Origin: Kushneria avicenniae | GTDB taxonomy: Bacteria > Pseudomonadota > Gammaproteobacteria > Pseudomonadales > Halomonadaceae | Assembly: GCF_900112585.1 (NCBI RefSeq) | Contig: NZ_FOLY01000009.1 | Span: 1 to 64,000 of the forward strand | Reading direction: 5' to 3' | Length of the DNA: 64,000 bases | Shown here: piece by piece, positions 1 through 8,783 of the stretch | Numbering within the stretch: position 1 is the first letter of the stretch | Layout of the letters: each line of letters opens with the position of its first letter | Program-made: the position numbers and the translations under genes | Notes under the pieces: generated by a model | Database searches by the model: none | Told to the model about the DNA's origin: nothing | The model's input: the letters and a program-made list of their open reading frames with translations, nothing else

Positions 1-83
1 CTCTTGACGAGTGTTCGTCTGCTCGAATATCTATGTGACTGGTGTCACGCGAGCCAGACGCCCACACAAATTGCCTGATCGAC

Positions 84-137
84 TTGTTAAAGAGCGTCTC
101 GAAGATGTTGTCAGCGCCGTTGGCGGCTGCTTCGAGA
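84..137 (-). promoter_or_regulatory. rRNA operon leader: boxB-like hairpin and boxA antitermination site
   Basis: Read on the minus strand, an 8-bp stem (arms 130-137 and 97-104) forms a boxB-like hairpin. It is followed by GCTCTTTAACAA at 84-95, which matches the boxA core of gammaproteobacterial rRNA leaders. The order boxB then boxA is the one seen in E. coli rrn operons, where NusB/S10 bind boxA to prevent premature termination. Positions 1-83 then read as the pre-16S leader, so a 16S rRNA gene should start just outside the window. The 16S gene itself is not visible, so this is inferred from the leader. Confidence 0.8.
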
Positions 138-138
138 G

Positions 139-173
139 AGTGGGCATTTTACAGCCCTGCATCGAAAAGTCAA
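139..173 (-). promoter_or_regulatory. rRNA operon promoter, proximal
   Basis: On the minus strand TTGACT (168-173) and TAAAAT (146-151) are separated by 16 bp. They are followed by GCCCACTC, a GC-rich discriminator of the kind found in stringently controlled rRNA promoters. Transcription would begin near 139-140, immediately ahead of the boxB/boxA leader. Confidence 0.7.
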
Positions 174-308
174 CCTCTTTTTTTTCGATGCGGAAGCAAG
201 CGACTGGAATCGAATCCGATTGAAGTGACCAAAACCCAAGTCAAAACAATCACCTGCAGACTTCCCCGCTGCCTCGTCGCCGTGTGCTCCGTGGCAGCGG
301 ATGCGTAC

Positions 309-335
309 TTTATAGATCACCCACTGGAGACGCAA
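309..335 (-). promoter_or_regulatory. rRNA operon promoter, distal (candidate)
   Basis: On the minus strand TTGCGT (330-335) and TATAAA (309-314) are separated by 15 bp. Tandem promoters spaced 100-200 bp apart are usual for rrn operons, and this would be the upstream one. The spacer is shorter than ideal, so confidence is moderate. Confidence 0.5.
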
Positions 336-443
336 CCCCTTTTTTCAAAAAGATTTACCGAGGTGGTTTTATATCTTCTGCCGGGGTTACTACACGTGGA
401 TCATCGTGCCTTCGTTGAAGGCCTCCACTCCTTATAAAGAAAA

Positions 444-474
444 GGCCCGCAGCTGATTTCGGCTGCGGGCCTTT
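444..474 (-). terminator. Intrinsic terminator of tyrS
   Basis: A perfect 10-bp stem (444-453 with 462-471) and an 8-nt loop are followed on the minus strand by TTTTCTTT. It lies downstream of tyrS and upstream of the rRNA promoters, so it insulates the two transcription units. Confidence 0.8.
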
Positions 475-669
475 GGATCTTCCCGATCCTGAAACACCAC
501 CGTCCATGGTGATGTCTGAAATTTACACCAAGGCTTCCCTTCCATGGGTGCAACGCTTCCGTGCGCTCGCTGCCTCGGTGTGTGTACAAAGCTACCTGAC
601 TGTAGCGGTAATGTCCAAATTTTTTGCGTCAAAAACTGCTGCAGATGTATGACTTGTCCAGGAATAGAG

Positions 670-1875
670 TTATGCCCTCTGCACACGGACTCTGGCATAG
701 CGCTTTTTACCGGCCTGAATCACGTATTCGTTATCCACTGCCAGCATGTGCCCCGGCTCGACACTACTACCGTCTACCCATACCCGGGCGTTTTTCAGCA
801 TGTCCTTTGCCTGAGCGCTGTTGGTGGCAAGACCGGCGCGATTCAGGATCAAGCCAATGGGCGCTTCTTCCATATCCTCGATGTCGACTGCCACTTCAGG
901 CAGGTCATCGGGCAGCTCCCCTTCCTTGAGCTGGTTGCCACTGGCACGGTGCGCGCCGGCAGCAGCCTCCTCACCATGAAATCGAGCGACCAGCTCGCGT
1001 GCCAGCACCATCTTGATATCGCGCGGGTTGGCGTCGTTGTCGATATCACTCATCAACGATCTGACTTCATCCATTGGCTTGAGCGAGAGCAGCTCAAAGT
1101 AGCGCCACATGAGCGAGTCGGGCATGGAGACGATCTTGTTGAACATTTCACCGGGGCGATCGGTAATACCGACATAGTTGCCCAGCGACTTGGACATCTT
1201 CTGTACGCCGTCCAGACCCTCCAGCAGCGGCATGGTCAGAACAACCTGTGGTGACTGCCCGTAATGCTTTTGCAGCTCACGCCCCATTAACAGATTGAAC
1301 TTCTGATCAGTACCACCAAGTTCGATATCAGCTTCCAGCGCTACAGAGTCGTAGCCCTGTATAAGGGGATAAAGGAACTCATGGATGGCGATGGGCTGAT
1401 TGCCCCGATAGCGCTTTTCGAAATCATCACGCTCCAGCATACGCGCCACGGTGCTCTGGGCGGCCAGGCCAATCAGATCGGCAGCAGACATCTCGCCCAT
1501 CCACTGTGCATTGAAGACTACCCTGGTACGTTCAGGGTGAAGCACCTTGAACACCTGCTCCTGATAGGTCCGCGCGTTGGCCATGACGTCTTCTTCCGTC
1601 AAAGGCTTTCGCGTCACACTCTTGCCGGTGGGGTCGCCAATACGCCCGGTAAAATCGCCGATCAGAAACAGCACTTCATGGCCGAGGTCCTGAAACTGAC
1701 GCAGCTTGTTCAGAAGCACCGTATGCCCCAGGTGAAGGTCAGGCGCCGTGGGATCAAAGCCTGCCTTGATGCGCAGTGGCCGTCCCAGCGAGAGCTTTTT
1801 CTCCAGCTCTTCTTCTACCAGTACCTCGTGGACGCCACGCTTGATCAGCGCCAGCGCATCGGCAACATCGGCCAT
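670..1875 (-). CDS. tyrS: Tyrosyl-tRNA synthetase
   Basis: Class I aminoacyl-tRNA synthetase that charges tRNA-Tyr with tyrosine in the cytoplasm. Counting from an upstream ATG at 1884, the HIGH-type motif HLGH is at about residues 51-54 and KMSKS at about 229-233. A C-terminal S4 RNA-binding domain fills roughly the last 60 residues. The sequence resembles the second TyrRS subtype (about 400 aa, [14 protein letters not shown] region) common in Pseudomonas relatives rather than E. coli TyrS. I place the start at 1875 (MADVAD...), because the AGGAG ribosome site abuts the ATG at 1884 but is correctly spaced from the one at 1875. The gene is monocistronic, with its own terminator before the rRNA promoters. 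Confidence 0.95.
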   Translation of the reverse strand: MADVADALALIKRGVHEVLVEEELEKKLSLGRPLRIKAGFDPTAPDLHLGHTVLLNKLRQFQDLGHEVLFLIGDFTGRIGDPTGKSVTRKPLTEEDVMANARTYQEQVFKVLHPERTRVVFNAQWMGEMSAADLIGLAAQSTVARMLERDDFEKRYRGNQPIAIHEFLYPLIQGYDSVALEADIELGGTDQKFNLLMGRELQKHYGQSPQVVLTMPLLEGLDGVQKMSKSLGNYVGITDRPGEMFNKIVSMPDSLMWRYFELLSLKPMDEVRSLMSDIDNDANPRDIKMVLARELVARFHGEEAAAGAHRASGNQLKEGELPDDLPEVAVDIEDMEEAPIGLILNRAGLATNSAQAKDMLKNARVWVDGSSVEPGHMLAVDNEYVIQAGKKRYARVRVQRA

Positions 1876-1996
1876 GACCTGCATCTCCTGTTTTCAGGTT
1901 GTCGCAACTGTTCATCCCGGTGCATGGGGACAGCGAGAAATGTGGGCCATGATAGCATGGCGTCAAACGCGGAGACGCCCTGGCAGGAGTAAGCAG

Positions 1997-3112
1997 ATGA
2001 GTCTTGTAATAGGCCTGATGTCCGGCACCAGTCTGGATGGTATTGATGCAGCCCTGGTGGAATGCAGCCACCATCAGCGACCTGTACTGCTGGAGGCGAC
2101 AGGCATTGAAATGCCGGAACCGCTGCGCCGCCAGCTGTGGCAGCTGTGCCATGCCGGAGAAGCCAGCTTTGAACTGCTGGCCGAAGCCGAAGAAGCGTTT
2201 TGTCAGCTTCAGGCCAGGGCTGTTCACGCATTGCTGGATAAAAGCGGCCACGATGTCGAGTCCATCAAGGCCATCGGCAGTCATGGCCAGACCATCGAGC
2301 ACCGACCGGACGGCCCCTTTCCCTACACATGGCAGCTCGACAACCCATCGCGTCTGGCCGAGCTGACCCGCTGTCGTGTCGTGGCCGACTTTCGGCGTCG
2401 GGACCTTGCCGCCGGCGGTCAGGGGGCGCCACTGGCGCCGGCCTTTCACGAGGCGCTCTTTCGTGACCAGAACCAGTGGCGAGTACTGCTTAATCTGGGT
2501 GGGTTTGCCAATATTACCCTGCTGCCGCCCGAGAACAGCGAGACGCCGGTTACAGGGTTTGATACCGGCCCGGCCAACGCCCTGCTGGACGGATGGTACG
2601 CCCGCTACCAGAAAGGTCGCTTTGATCGCGACGGTGCTTGGGCCATGAAGGGCAACTGCCAGCAGCCCCTGCTGGCGCGGCTGTTGAGTGATCCCTTTTT
2701 TGAAACACCGCCTCCCAAGAGTACCGGTCGCGAGCACTTTCATCTGTCGTGGCTGGAGGCGCGTTTAAACGGTGAGTCACCGATCGATGTTCAGGCTACG
2801 CTATTGACGCTGACCGTGGAGAGCATTGCTCGGGCACTGGAGCGCCATTTAAAGGCCGACACCCGCGCCAACACCTGTGTGGTCCCCTGCGGCGGCGGTG
2901 CCCATAATGACGCCCTCATGAATGCACTGGCCCGTCGGCTTTCGCCGGTCAGACTCGAGCGCTGTGAATCACTGGGCTGGTCACCGGACTGGCTGGAAGC
3001 CGGCGCCTTTGCCTGGCTTGCCTGGCGGCGACTGGAAGGATTGCCTGGCAATCTGGCGCCGGTGACCGGCGCAGCCGGACCGCGCATTCTGGGCGGTGTT
3101 TACGAGCGCTGA
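1997..3112 (+). CDS. anmK: Anhydro-N-acetylmuramic acid kinase
   Basis: Phosphorylates and opens 1,6-anhydro-MurNAc during cell-wall recycling, giving MurNAc-6-phosphate. The N-terminus MSLVIGLMSGTSLDGID is the family signature (ATP phosphate loop), GFDTGPAN sits mid-protein, and a CGGGAHN motif lies near the C-terminus. Length (371 aa) is typical. The open frame extends upstream to 1748, but that part overlaps tyrS antisense. The ATG at 1997 has a proper GGAG site and begins the conserved sequence. It is divergent from tyrS, as in many gammaproteobacteria. Confidence 0.94.
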   Translation: MSLVIGLMSGTSLDGIDAALVECSHHQRPVLLEATGIEMPEPLRRQLWQLCHAGEASFELLAEAEEAFCQLQARAVHALLDKSGHDVESIKAIGSHGQTIEHRPDGPFPYTWQLDNPSRLAELTRCRVVADFRRRDLAAGGQGAPLAPAFHEALFRDQNQWRVLLNLGGFANITLLPPENSETPVTGFDTGPANALLDGWYARYQKGRFDRDGAWAMKGNCQQPLLARLLSDPFFETPPPKSTGREHFHLSWLEARLNGESPIDVQATLLTLTVESIARALERHLKADTRANTCVVPCGGGAHNDALMNALARRLSPVRLERCESLGWSPDWLEAGAFAWLAWRRLEGLPGNLAPVTGAAGPRILGGVYER

Positions 3113-3144
3113 TCGAGCAAAACCATTCAGGTCAGAAAAACCGA

Positions 3145-4155
3145 CTAGCCACCATGCTCGTCGCGCACGATCAGCCCATCGGCCGCCAGCCTCGACATGG
3201 CCGTCTCCATGGTCTGCATGCCCAACCCGCCACCGGTCTGCAGCGCTGAGTAGATCTGCGCCACCTTGTCCTCGCGGATCAGGTTGCGGATGGCAGGCGT
3301 GGCAATCAGAATTTCGTGGGCGGCGATCCTGCCGCCGCCGATACGGCGCACCAGCTGCTGGGAAATGACCCCCTGAAGCGACTCGGACAGCATGGCGCGC
3401 ACCATCGCCTTTTCATCTCCCGGAAAGACATCGACAATACGATCCACCGTGCGAGCCGCTGACGTGGTATGCAGCGTGGCGAGCACCAGATGGCCGGTCT
3501 CGGCCGCTGTCAGGGCCAGGCGCATGGTTTCCAGATCACGCATCTCGCCGACCAGAATCACATCGGGATCCTCACGCAGCGCCGAGCGCAGAGCGCTGGT
3601 CACGCAGTGCGTGTCACGCTCCACTTCACGCTGGTTGATCAGCGCCCGTCGAGAGTGGTGCACAAACTCGATGGGATCCTCGATGGTCAGCACATGCTGG
3701 GCGCGGGCGCCGTTGATGTGATCGACCATCGCCGCCAGCGTCGTGGACTTGCCCGACCCTGTCGGCCCTGTCACCAGCACCAGACCATGCGAGCAGGACG
3801 CCAGCCGGCGAAAGGCTTCACCGAGCCCCAGCGATTCAAGGCTCGGCACATGGGAGGGAATGGTACGAAAGACGCCGGCAACGCCCCGGTCCTGATGAAA
3901 GGCGTTGACCCTGAATCGGGAGACACCGGGAATATCAACGGAGAAGTCGAGCTCCAGCGACGTCCTGAAGGCCTGCTGTTGCGCCTCGCTCATCACAGCC
4001 GCCAGCAGACGATGGACATCGCTACTGTCCAGTGCCGGGGCATTGAGCCGACGAATGTCACCATCGACACGCATCATGGCCGGCAAGCCTGCCGACAGAT
4101 GCAGATCCGAGGCCCCCTGTTTTGCCGTAAAAGCCAGCAGTTCGGTAATATCCAT
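3145..4155 (-). CDS. pilT: Type IV pilus retraction ATPase PilT
   Basis: Hexameric ATPase that powers pilus retraction (twitching) at the inner membrane base of type IV pili. The 336-aa protein shows an N-terminal PAS-like region (ASDLHLSAG), Walker A GPTGSGKST at about residue 135, an Asp box (EDPIEFVHH), a Walker B/His box region (DPDVILVGEMRD; TGHLVLATLHT), and the AIRNLIRE motif typical of PilT rather than PilB. It is divergent from yggS-proC-yggT, the same pairing as in Pseudomonas. No pilU follows it here. Confidence 0.93.
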   Translation of the reverse strand: MDITELLAFTAKQGASDLHLSAGLPAMMRVDGDIRRLNAPALDSSDVHRLLAAVMSEAQQQAFRTSLELDFSVDIPGVSRFRVNAFHQDRGVAGVFRTIPSHVPSLESLGLGEAFRRLASCSHGLVLVTGPTGSGKSTTLAAMVDHINGARAQHVLTIEDPIEFVHHSRRALINQREVERDTHCVTSALRSALREDPDVILVGEMRDLETMRLALTAAETGHLVLATLHTTSAARTVDRIVDVFPGDEKAMVRAMLSESLQGVISQQLVRRIGGGRIAAHEILIATPAIRNLIREDKVAQIYSALQTGGGLGMQTMETAMSRLAADGLIVRDEHGG

Positions 4156-4182
4156 GTGTTCACAGTTCCGGACGTCACAACA

Positions 4183-4194
4183 GAGTGATCACTC
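4183..4194. promoter_or_regulatory. 12-bp perfect palindrome before yggS
   Basis: GAGTGATCACTC lies directly before the yggS ATG, in the 39-bp gap between the divergent pilT and yggS genes. Its position would let it act as an operator or a translation-affecting hairpin, or it may be chance. It also overlaps the expected ribosome-binding position. Confidence 0.4.
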
Positions 4195-4923
4195 ATGAGC
4201 GATCAGCCAACACGCGCGACCCCGGATCAGGGCCGCCTGATATCACACACTATCGTCGCGGCACGCCATCGACTTGAGCAAGCTCTGGTCGATGCCGGCA
4301 GACCGGCCGACAGCGCAGCAGTACTGGCGGTCAGCAAGACCAAACCGGCGGCGCTGCTGAGAGAGGCGTTCGAGGCCGGCCAGCGCCTTTTCGGTGAGAA
4401 CTATCTACAGGAAGCGATGGAGAAGCAGCGTTCGCTGGCAGATCTTGAGGAGATCGAATGGCACTACATCGGCGCACTTCAGTCCAACAAGACGCGTGAC
4501 GTGGCCGAGCATTTCAGCTGGGTCCATACCGTGGATCGCGAGAAGATTGCGCGGCGCCTGAGCGAGGCACGTCCGGACACCCTGACGCCTCTCAATATCT
4601 GCCTGCAGGTCAATATCAGTCGAGAGCCTTCCAAATCGGGCGTAACGCCCGAAGCGCTGCCGGCACTGGCTGAACAGGTACTGGCACTGCCGAATCTGAA
4701 ACTGCGCGGTTTGATGTCGATTCCGGCCATCAGCGATGATCCATCACGGCAGCGTCTTCCTCACGCCGCCCTGCGTGAGCTTTTCGAGGACCTGGTCGGG
4801 CGCTATCCCGAGGCACCTCTGGACACGCTGTCCATGGGCATGAGCGGTGACATGGAAGCCGCCATTGACGAGGGCGCCACGCTGGTCAGACTTGGAACAG
4901 CCATCTTCGGCAGCCGCGACTGA
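4195..4923 (+). CDS. yggS: PLP-binding homeostasis protein YggS (PLPBP/COG0325 family)
   Basis: Binds pyridoxal 5'-phosphate and maintains B6 and amino/keto-acid balance; no catalytic activity is known for the family. The PLP lysine is in AVSKTKP (K48, equivalent to E. coli K36). The family motifs FGENYLQE, WHYIGALQSNK and SMGMSGDMEAAI are all present, and 242 aa is normal length. It leads a plus-strand cluster with proC (26-bp gap) and yggT, an arrangement shared by most gammaproteobacteria. Confidence 0.95.
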   Translation: MSDQPTRATPDQGRLISHTIVAARHRLEQALVDAGRPADSAAVLAVSKTKPAALLREAFEAGQRLFGENYLQEAMEKQRSLADLEEIEWHYIGALQSNKTRDVAEHFSWVHTVDREKIARRLSEARPDTLTPLNICLQVNISREPSKSGVTPEALPALAEQVLALPNLKLRGLMSIPAISDDPSRQRLPHAALRELFEDLVGRYPEAPLDTLSMGMSGDMEAAIDEGATLVRLGTAIFGSRD

Positions 4924-4949
4924 ACCTCCCGACAACAAGGATATCCTTC

Positions 4950-5777
4950 ATGGCAAGTCAATTGACCTTTATTGGCGCCGGCAACATGGCCAGCGCCATC
5001 TTTGGCGGGCTGATCGACAATGGCTATCCGGCCGAGGCCATTACGGCGACGTCTCCGGATGAATCCATGCTCGAGCAGCATCGGGCGCGCTACGGCATTC
5101 ATACCACTACCGACAATGTGGCAGGCGTCAGCGACGCCGATGTCGTCATTCTGGCCGTCAAGCCACAGATCATGCGCGAGGTCTGCGAGCCGCTTCAGGA
5201 AGCGCTGCAGATCAGTCGACCGCTGATCATCTCCATTGCGGCCGGGCTGACCATCGACACGCTGAGCCAGTGGCTGGGCGATGACAGCCTGCCGATCGTG
5301 CGCTGCATGCCCAATACGCCAGCACTGGTGGGCAAGGGCGCGACAGGCCTTTACGCCCCCCCCGGTTCTGGCGAGGATCACCGGGCGCTGGCCAGCGATC
5401 TGCTGTCGGCTGTGGGAATCGTTGAATGGGTCGAGGAAGAGACCCAGCTCAGCGCCGTGACGGCGATCGCCGGCAGCGCGCCTGCCTACTTTTTCTACAT
5501 GCTGGAAGCGATGGAAAATGCCGGCGTGGAACGGGGGCTGTCACGCGAAACAGCACGGCGGCTGGCCATCCAGACAGCACTGGGCGCCGCCAACATGGCC
5601 AGCGAAAGCGAACATGACCCGCAAACGCTCAAGCAACAGGTCATGTCGCCGAAAGGAACTACGGAGCGCGCCATTGCCAGTTTTGAACAGGCCGGCTTCG
5701 AGAAAATGGTGGATGATGCCACACTGGCCTGTTTCGAACGTGCCGAATCGCTGGCACGTGAACTGCGGGATCAGTAA
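4950..5777 (+). CDS. proC: Pyrroline-5-carboxylate reductase
   Basis: Last step of proline synthesis: NAD(P)H-dependent reduction of pyrroline-5-carboxylate. The N-terminal Rossmann motif FIGAGNMASAI (about residues 6-16) and the C-terminal dimerisation helices with TAIAGSAPAYFF and PKGTTERAI are diagnostic, and length (275 aa) is typical. It lies 26 bp after yggS behind an AAGGA site. In halophilic relatives proline is also a compatible solute, which is general knowledge and not something the sequence shows. Confidence 0.96.
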   Translation: MASQLTFIGAGNMASAIFGGLIDNGYPAEAITATSPDESMLEQHRARYGIHTTTDNVAGVSDADVVILAVKPQIMREVCEPLQEALQISRPLIISIAAGLTIDTLSQWLGDDSLPIVRCMPNTPALVGKGATGLYAPPGSGEDHRALASDLLSAVGIVEWVEEETQLSAVTAIAGSAPAYFFYMLEAMENAGVERGLSRETARRLAIQTALGAANMASESEHDPQTLKQQVMSPKGTTERAIASFEQAGFEKMVDDATLACFERAESLARELRDQ

Positions 5778-5822
5778 ATTCACTGTATCTGTCATCTTGT
5801 GACGACATAACGGAGAGTCTCC

Positions 5823-6404
5823 ATGGGGAGCGCACTGGGCGATACCGGCATCATGCTGGTCAATACCCTGATCAACCTTTATCTGTTTGTGCTGATGCTG
5901 CGCTTTTTGCTGCACGCCTCACGTGCCGACTACTACAACCCCATCAGCCAGGCAATCGTCAAGGCGACCTCGCCGGTGGTGGGCCCCCTTCAGCGCGTAT
6001 TGAGACCTGCCGGACCGATCGATATCGCAACGCTTGTGGTCGCGCTGGTGTTCAAGATGGCGGGTATTGCCCTGATCTGTATGGCCATCTTTGGCTTCCC
6101 GCCCATCGGGCTTCTGGCCATTGCGGCGCTGGCCGGCGTGATCAATGCCATTTTGAAGATCTATTTCTTTGCCATGATCATCATGATCATCCTGAGCTGG
6201 GTCGCCCCCCAGTCCGGCCATCCCGGTGCACTGCTGGTCTATCAGATCACTGAACCCATCATGGCGCCGGTACGGCGCGTCATTCCCTCCATCGGCATGA
6301 TCGATCTGTCTCCCATCGTGGTCTTTTTGCTGATCAACGTGCTCGACAGCTTTCTGGTGGGCACGCTCAGCCGCGCTGCCGGTCCGCTCGCCCCGCTGAT
6401 CTAG
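5823..6404 (+). CDS. yggT: YggT family integral membrane protein
   Basis: Two YggT repeats are visible, each with a pair of hydrophobic helices: about residues 10-30 and 65-100 in the first half, and 105-125 and 155-190 in the second. The motifs LRFLLHASRADYYNP and IMIILSWVAPQ are typical of the family. It is the third gene of the yggS-proC-yggT cluster. The family has been linked to osmotic/cation stress tolerance and envelope processes, but no biochemical role is established. Confidence 0.85.
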   Translation: MGSALGDTGIMLVNTLINLYLFVLMLRFLLHASRADYYNPISQAIVKATSPVVGPLQRVLRPAGPIDIATLVVALVFKMAGIALICMAIFGFPPIGLLAIAALAGVINAILKIYFFAMIIMIILSWVAPQSGHPGALLVYQITEPIMAPVRRVIPSIGMIDLSPIVVFLLINVLDSFLVGTLSRAAGPLAPLI

Positions 6405-6413
6405 CCATCGTCA

Positions 6414-6440
6414 GGCTGTCGTGTCCCGGACACGACAGCC
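6414..6440. repeat. 13-bp perfect inverted repeat after yggT
   Basis: Two 13-bp arms (6414-6426 and 6428-6440) flank a single base. No T-run follows on either strand, so it is either a weak terminator for the yggS-proC-yggT unit or a processing or regulatory hairpin ahead of metX. Confidence 0.55.
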
Positions 6441-6537
6441 GCCTTGATGCCTCTCCCCCGCCCCCTGCGGCAATATGCTACAGTGCGCCTCCGACGGTGG
6501 GTCATGACTCCGGCCTGCCCTGTCTGACCGGATTTGA

Positions 6538-7710
6538 ATGCTGATGCCCGAGACACTGTCTTCTACCTCGGCTGGCCTGGTAACGCCGCAGGTCGCCCGC
6601 TTCGATACGCCCCTGATGCTGGCCTGCGGCCGTGAGCTCCCGGCCTTTGAGCTGGTGTATGAAACCTATGGGACGCTCAACGAGACTGCCAGTAATGCGG
6701 TTCTGATCTGCCATGCCCTCTCGGGACATCACCATGCGGCCGGCTATCATCACGTCGATGATCGCAAGCCCGGCTGGTGGGATGCGCATATCGGCCCCGG
6801 CAAGAGCATCGATACCCGCCGCTTTTTCGTGATTTCGGTCAACAATCTCGGCGGCTGCCACGGCAGTACCGGTCCCTCGAGCGACAACCCGACCACCGGT
6901 CGCATCTGGGGCCCCGATTTTCCACTCATGACCGTCATTGACTGGGTCAACAGCCAGGCCATGCTGGCCGACCGGCTGGGCATCCAGCGCTTCGCGGCCG
7001 TAGTGGGCGGCAGTCTGGGGGGCATGCAGGTCCTGCAGTGGGCGATGAGCCTGCCCGAGCGGATTGCCAACGCAGCCGTGATTGCCGCCACGCCGAGGCT
7101 CTCGGCGCAGAACATTGCCTTCAACGAGGTCGCGCGTCAGGCCATTCGATCCGATCCCGAATTTTTTGACGGCTGGTACAGCGAGCATCAGACCCTGCCC
7201 CGACAGGGACTGCGGCTGGCCCGCATGGTCGGCCACATCACCTATCTGTCGGAGCACTCGATGGGGGCCAGGTTCGGTCGTGACCTGCGCACCGACAGCC
7301 TCAACTATGGCTACGACGTCGAGTTCGAGGTGGAATCCTATCTGCGCTATCAGGGCGATACCTTCTCGACGCGCTTTGATGCCAATACCTATCTGCTGAT
7401 GACCAAGGCGCTTGACTACTTTGACCCGGCCGGCGAGCACGGTAATGATCTACCCGGGGCGCTGGCCACCGCGACCTGTCGCTTTCTGGTCGTCAGCTTC
7501 ACAACCGACTGGCGCTTCGCCCCCGCGCGTTCGCGCGAGCTGGTGGACGCTCTGCTGCGCGCCGGCAAACACGTCAGCTATGCCAATATCGACTCCTCGC
7601 ACGGGCACGATGCCTTCCTTCTGCCCAACGAGCGTTACGAGGCCGTACTGGGCGGTTTCATGACGCGTATCGCCAACGACGTGGAACATGCTGCCGGGGA
7701 CCCTTCATAA
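6538..7710 (+). CDS. metX: Homoserine O-acyltransferase (MetX)
   Basis: Activates the hydroxyl of homoserine for methionine synthesis. It has the alpha/beta-hydrolase fold with nucleophile Ser159 in GGSLGGMQ, and a catalytic His near the C-terminus in [10 protein letters not shown] family-typical CHALSGHHH oxyanion region lies near residue 60. MetX enzymes paired with MetW in this group often use succinyl-CoA, but the acyl donor cannot be decided by eye. An alternative ATG lies two codons in (6544); ribosome-site quality does not separate them. Its stop overlaps the metW start by one base. Confidence 0.92.
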   Translation: MLMPETLSSTSAGLVTPQVARFDTPLMLACGRELPAFELVYETYGTLNETASNAVLICHALSGHHHAAGYHHVDDRKPGWWDAHIGPGKSIDTRRFFVISVNNLGGCHGSTGPSSDNPTTGRIWGPDFPLMTVIDWVNSQAMLADRLGIQRFAAVVGGSLGGMQVLQWAMSLPERIANAAVIAATPRLSAQNIAFNEVARQAIRSDPEFFDGWYSEHQTLPRQGLRLARMVGHITYLSEHSMGARFGRDLRTDSLNYGYDVEFEVESYLRYQGDTFSTRFDANTYLLMTKALDYFDPAGEHGNDLPGALATATCRFLVVSFTTDWRFAPARSRELVDALLRAGKHVSYANIDSSHGHDAFLLPNERYEAVLGGFMTRIANDVEHAAGDPS

Positions 7711-8300
7711 TGCGTGCCGATCTTGAACTGATCTATGGCTGGGTGCCTCAGGGCGCTCGCGTACTCGACCTGGGCTGCGGCGATGGCACCCTGCTGGCGG
7801 CGCTGTCCCGGCACAAGCAGGTCACGGGCTATGGTCTTGAGATCGACAGCGACGGCATTTCGCGCTGCCTTGAAAAGGGGGTGGACGTCATTGAGCAGGA
7901 CCTTGACCAGGGACTGGCCAATATTCCCGATGACGCCTTCGATCTGGTGGTCATGACTCAGGCACTCCAGGTACTGAGACGCCCCGACCTGATGCTTGAT
8001 GAAATGCTGCGGGTCGCCCATGAGTGCATCATCGCCTTCCCCAACTTTGCCTGGTGGCGTCACCGCCTGTCGCTGGGACTCAAGGGCCGCATGCCGGTAT
8101 CCCGTTCGCTGCCTCACGCCTGGTATGACACGCCCAATATCCACCTGTCGACCTTTCGGGATTTTTCCGATCTGTGTCGCATGCAGGGACACACCATTAC
8201 CGACCGTGCGGTGGGCAACGGCAGTCGTGAAGGGCAGTGGCGCCATCGGCGCTGGCCCAACCTGTTTGGTCAGGATGCCATATTCAGGGTGCGCCGCTGA
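7710..8300 (+). CDS. metW: Methionine biosynthesis protein MetW (SAM-dependent methyltransferase fold)
   Basis: Partner of MetX. A SAM-binding motif VLDLGCGDGTLL is at about residues 18-29. The family block with PNFAWWRHRLSLGLKGRMP and LPHAWYDTPNIH is present. It is translationally coupled to metX through a TAATG overlap. MetW is thought to be needed for MetX function or stability; no methylated substrate is known. Confidence 0.9.
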   Translation: MRADLELIYGWVPQGARVLDLGCGDGTLLAALSRHKQVTGYGLEIDSDGISRCLEKGVDVIEQDLDQGLANIPDDAFDLVVMTQALQVLRRPDLMLDEMLRVAHECIIAFPNFAWWRHRLSLGLKGRMPVSRSLPHAWYDTPNIHLSTFRDFSDLCRMQGHTITDRAVGNGSREGQWRHRRWPNLFGQDAIFRVRR

Positions 8301-8373
8301 TCCGGGAACGCCGAGCACCCTGGACTTTGGTATATTAAAGCCATTCTGCCAAGACGCTCAGCGAGGCCTGAAC

Positions 8374-8781
8374 ATGAACTTTCATACCCGCAAGTGGATC
8401 AAGCCCGAGGATCTCAACCCTAATGGCACGCTCTTCGGGGGAAGTCTTCTGAAATGGATCGATGAAGAAGCCGCCATCTACGCCGTCATCCAGCTGGACA
8501 ATTCGCGCGTGGTGACCAAATACATGTCCTCCATCAATTTTGTCTCCAGCGCGCGGCAGGGTGACATCATCGAGCTGGGTATCACAGCTACCCGTTTTGG
8601 CAAGACGTCGCTGACCCTGCACTGCGTGGTCCGCAACAAGATCACCCATAAAAACATTCTGACCATCGACGAGATCGTTTTCGTCAACATGGGCAATGAC
8701 GGGCGACCGGCGGCGCACGGCAAGACAAAAATCACCTATCTGCGCGACCGTGAGCTGGCAGGACCCGACAGCGCCACCTGA
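8374..8781 (+). CDS. Hotdog-fold acyl-CoA thioesterase (YciA/BACH-like)
   Basis: Hydrolyses acyl-CoA to free acid and CoA. The 135-aa protein has the N-x(2)-GTLFGG motif with the following catalytic-region helix (LLKWIDEEAA), and the strand pattern of a single hotdog domain. I start it at the ATG at 8374; the frame is open further upstream only because it shadows metW. It stands alone between metW and the convergent sfsA, with a 2-bp gap to sfsA. Confidence 0.85.
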   Translation: MNFHTRKWIKPEDLNPNGTLFGGSLLKWIDEEAAIYAVIQLDNSRVVTKYMSSINFVSSARQGDIIELGITATRFGKTSLTLHCVVRNKITHKNILTIDEIVFVNMGNDGRPAAHGKTKITYLRDRELAGPDSAT

Positions 8782-8783
8782 TC

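Noticed and set aside
6441..6537. SAM-type riboswitch ahead of metX
   Set aside because: I looked for a SAM aptamer pattern in the short upstream region and could not form one; only the inverted repeat at 6414-6440 is present.
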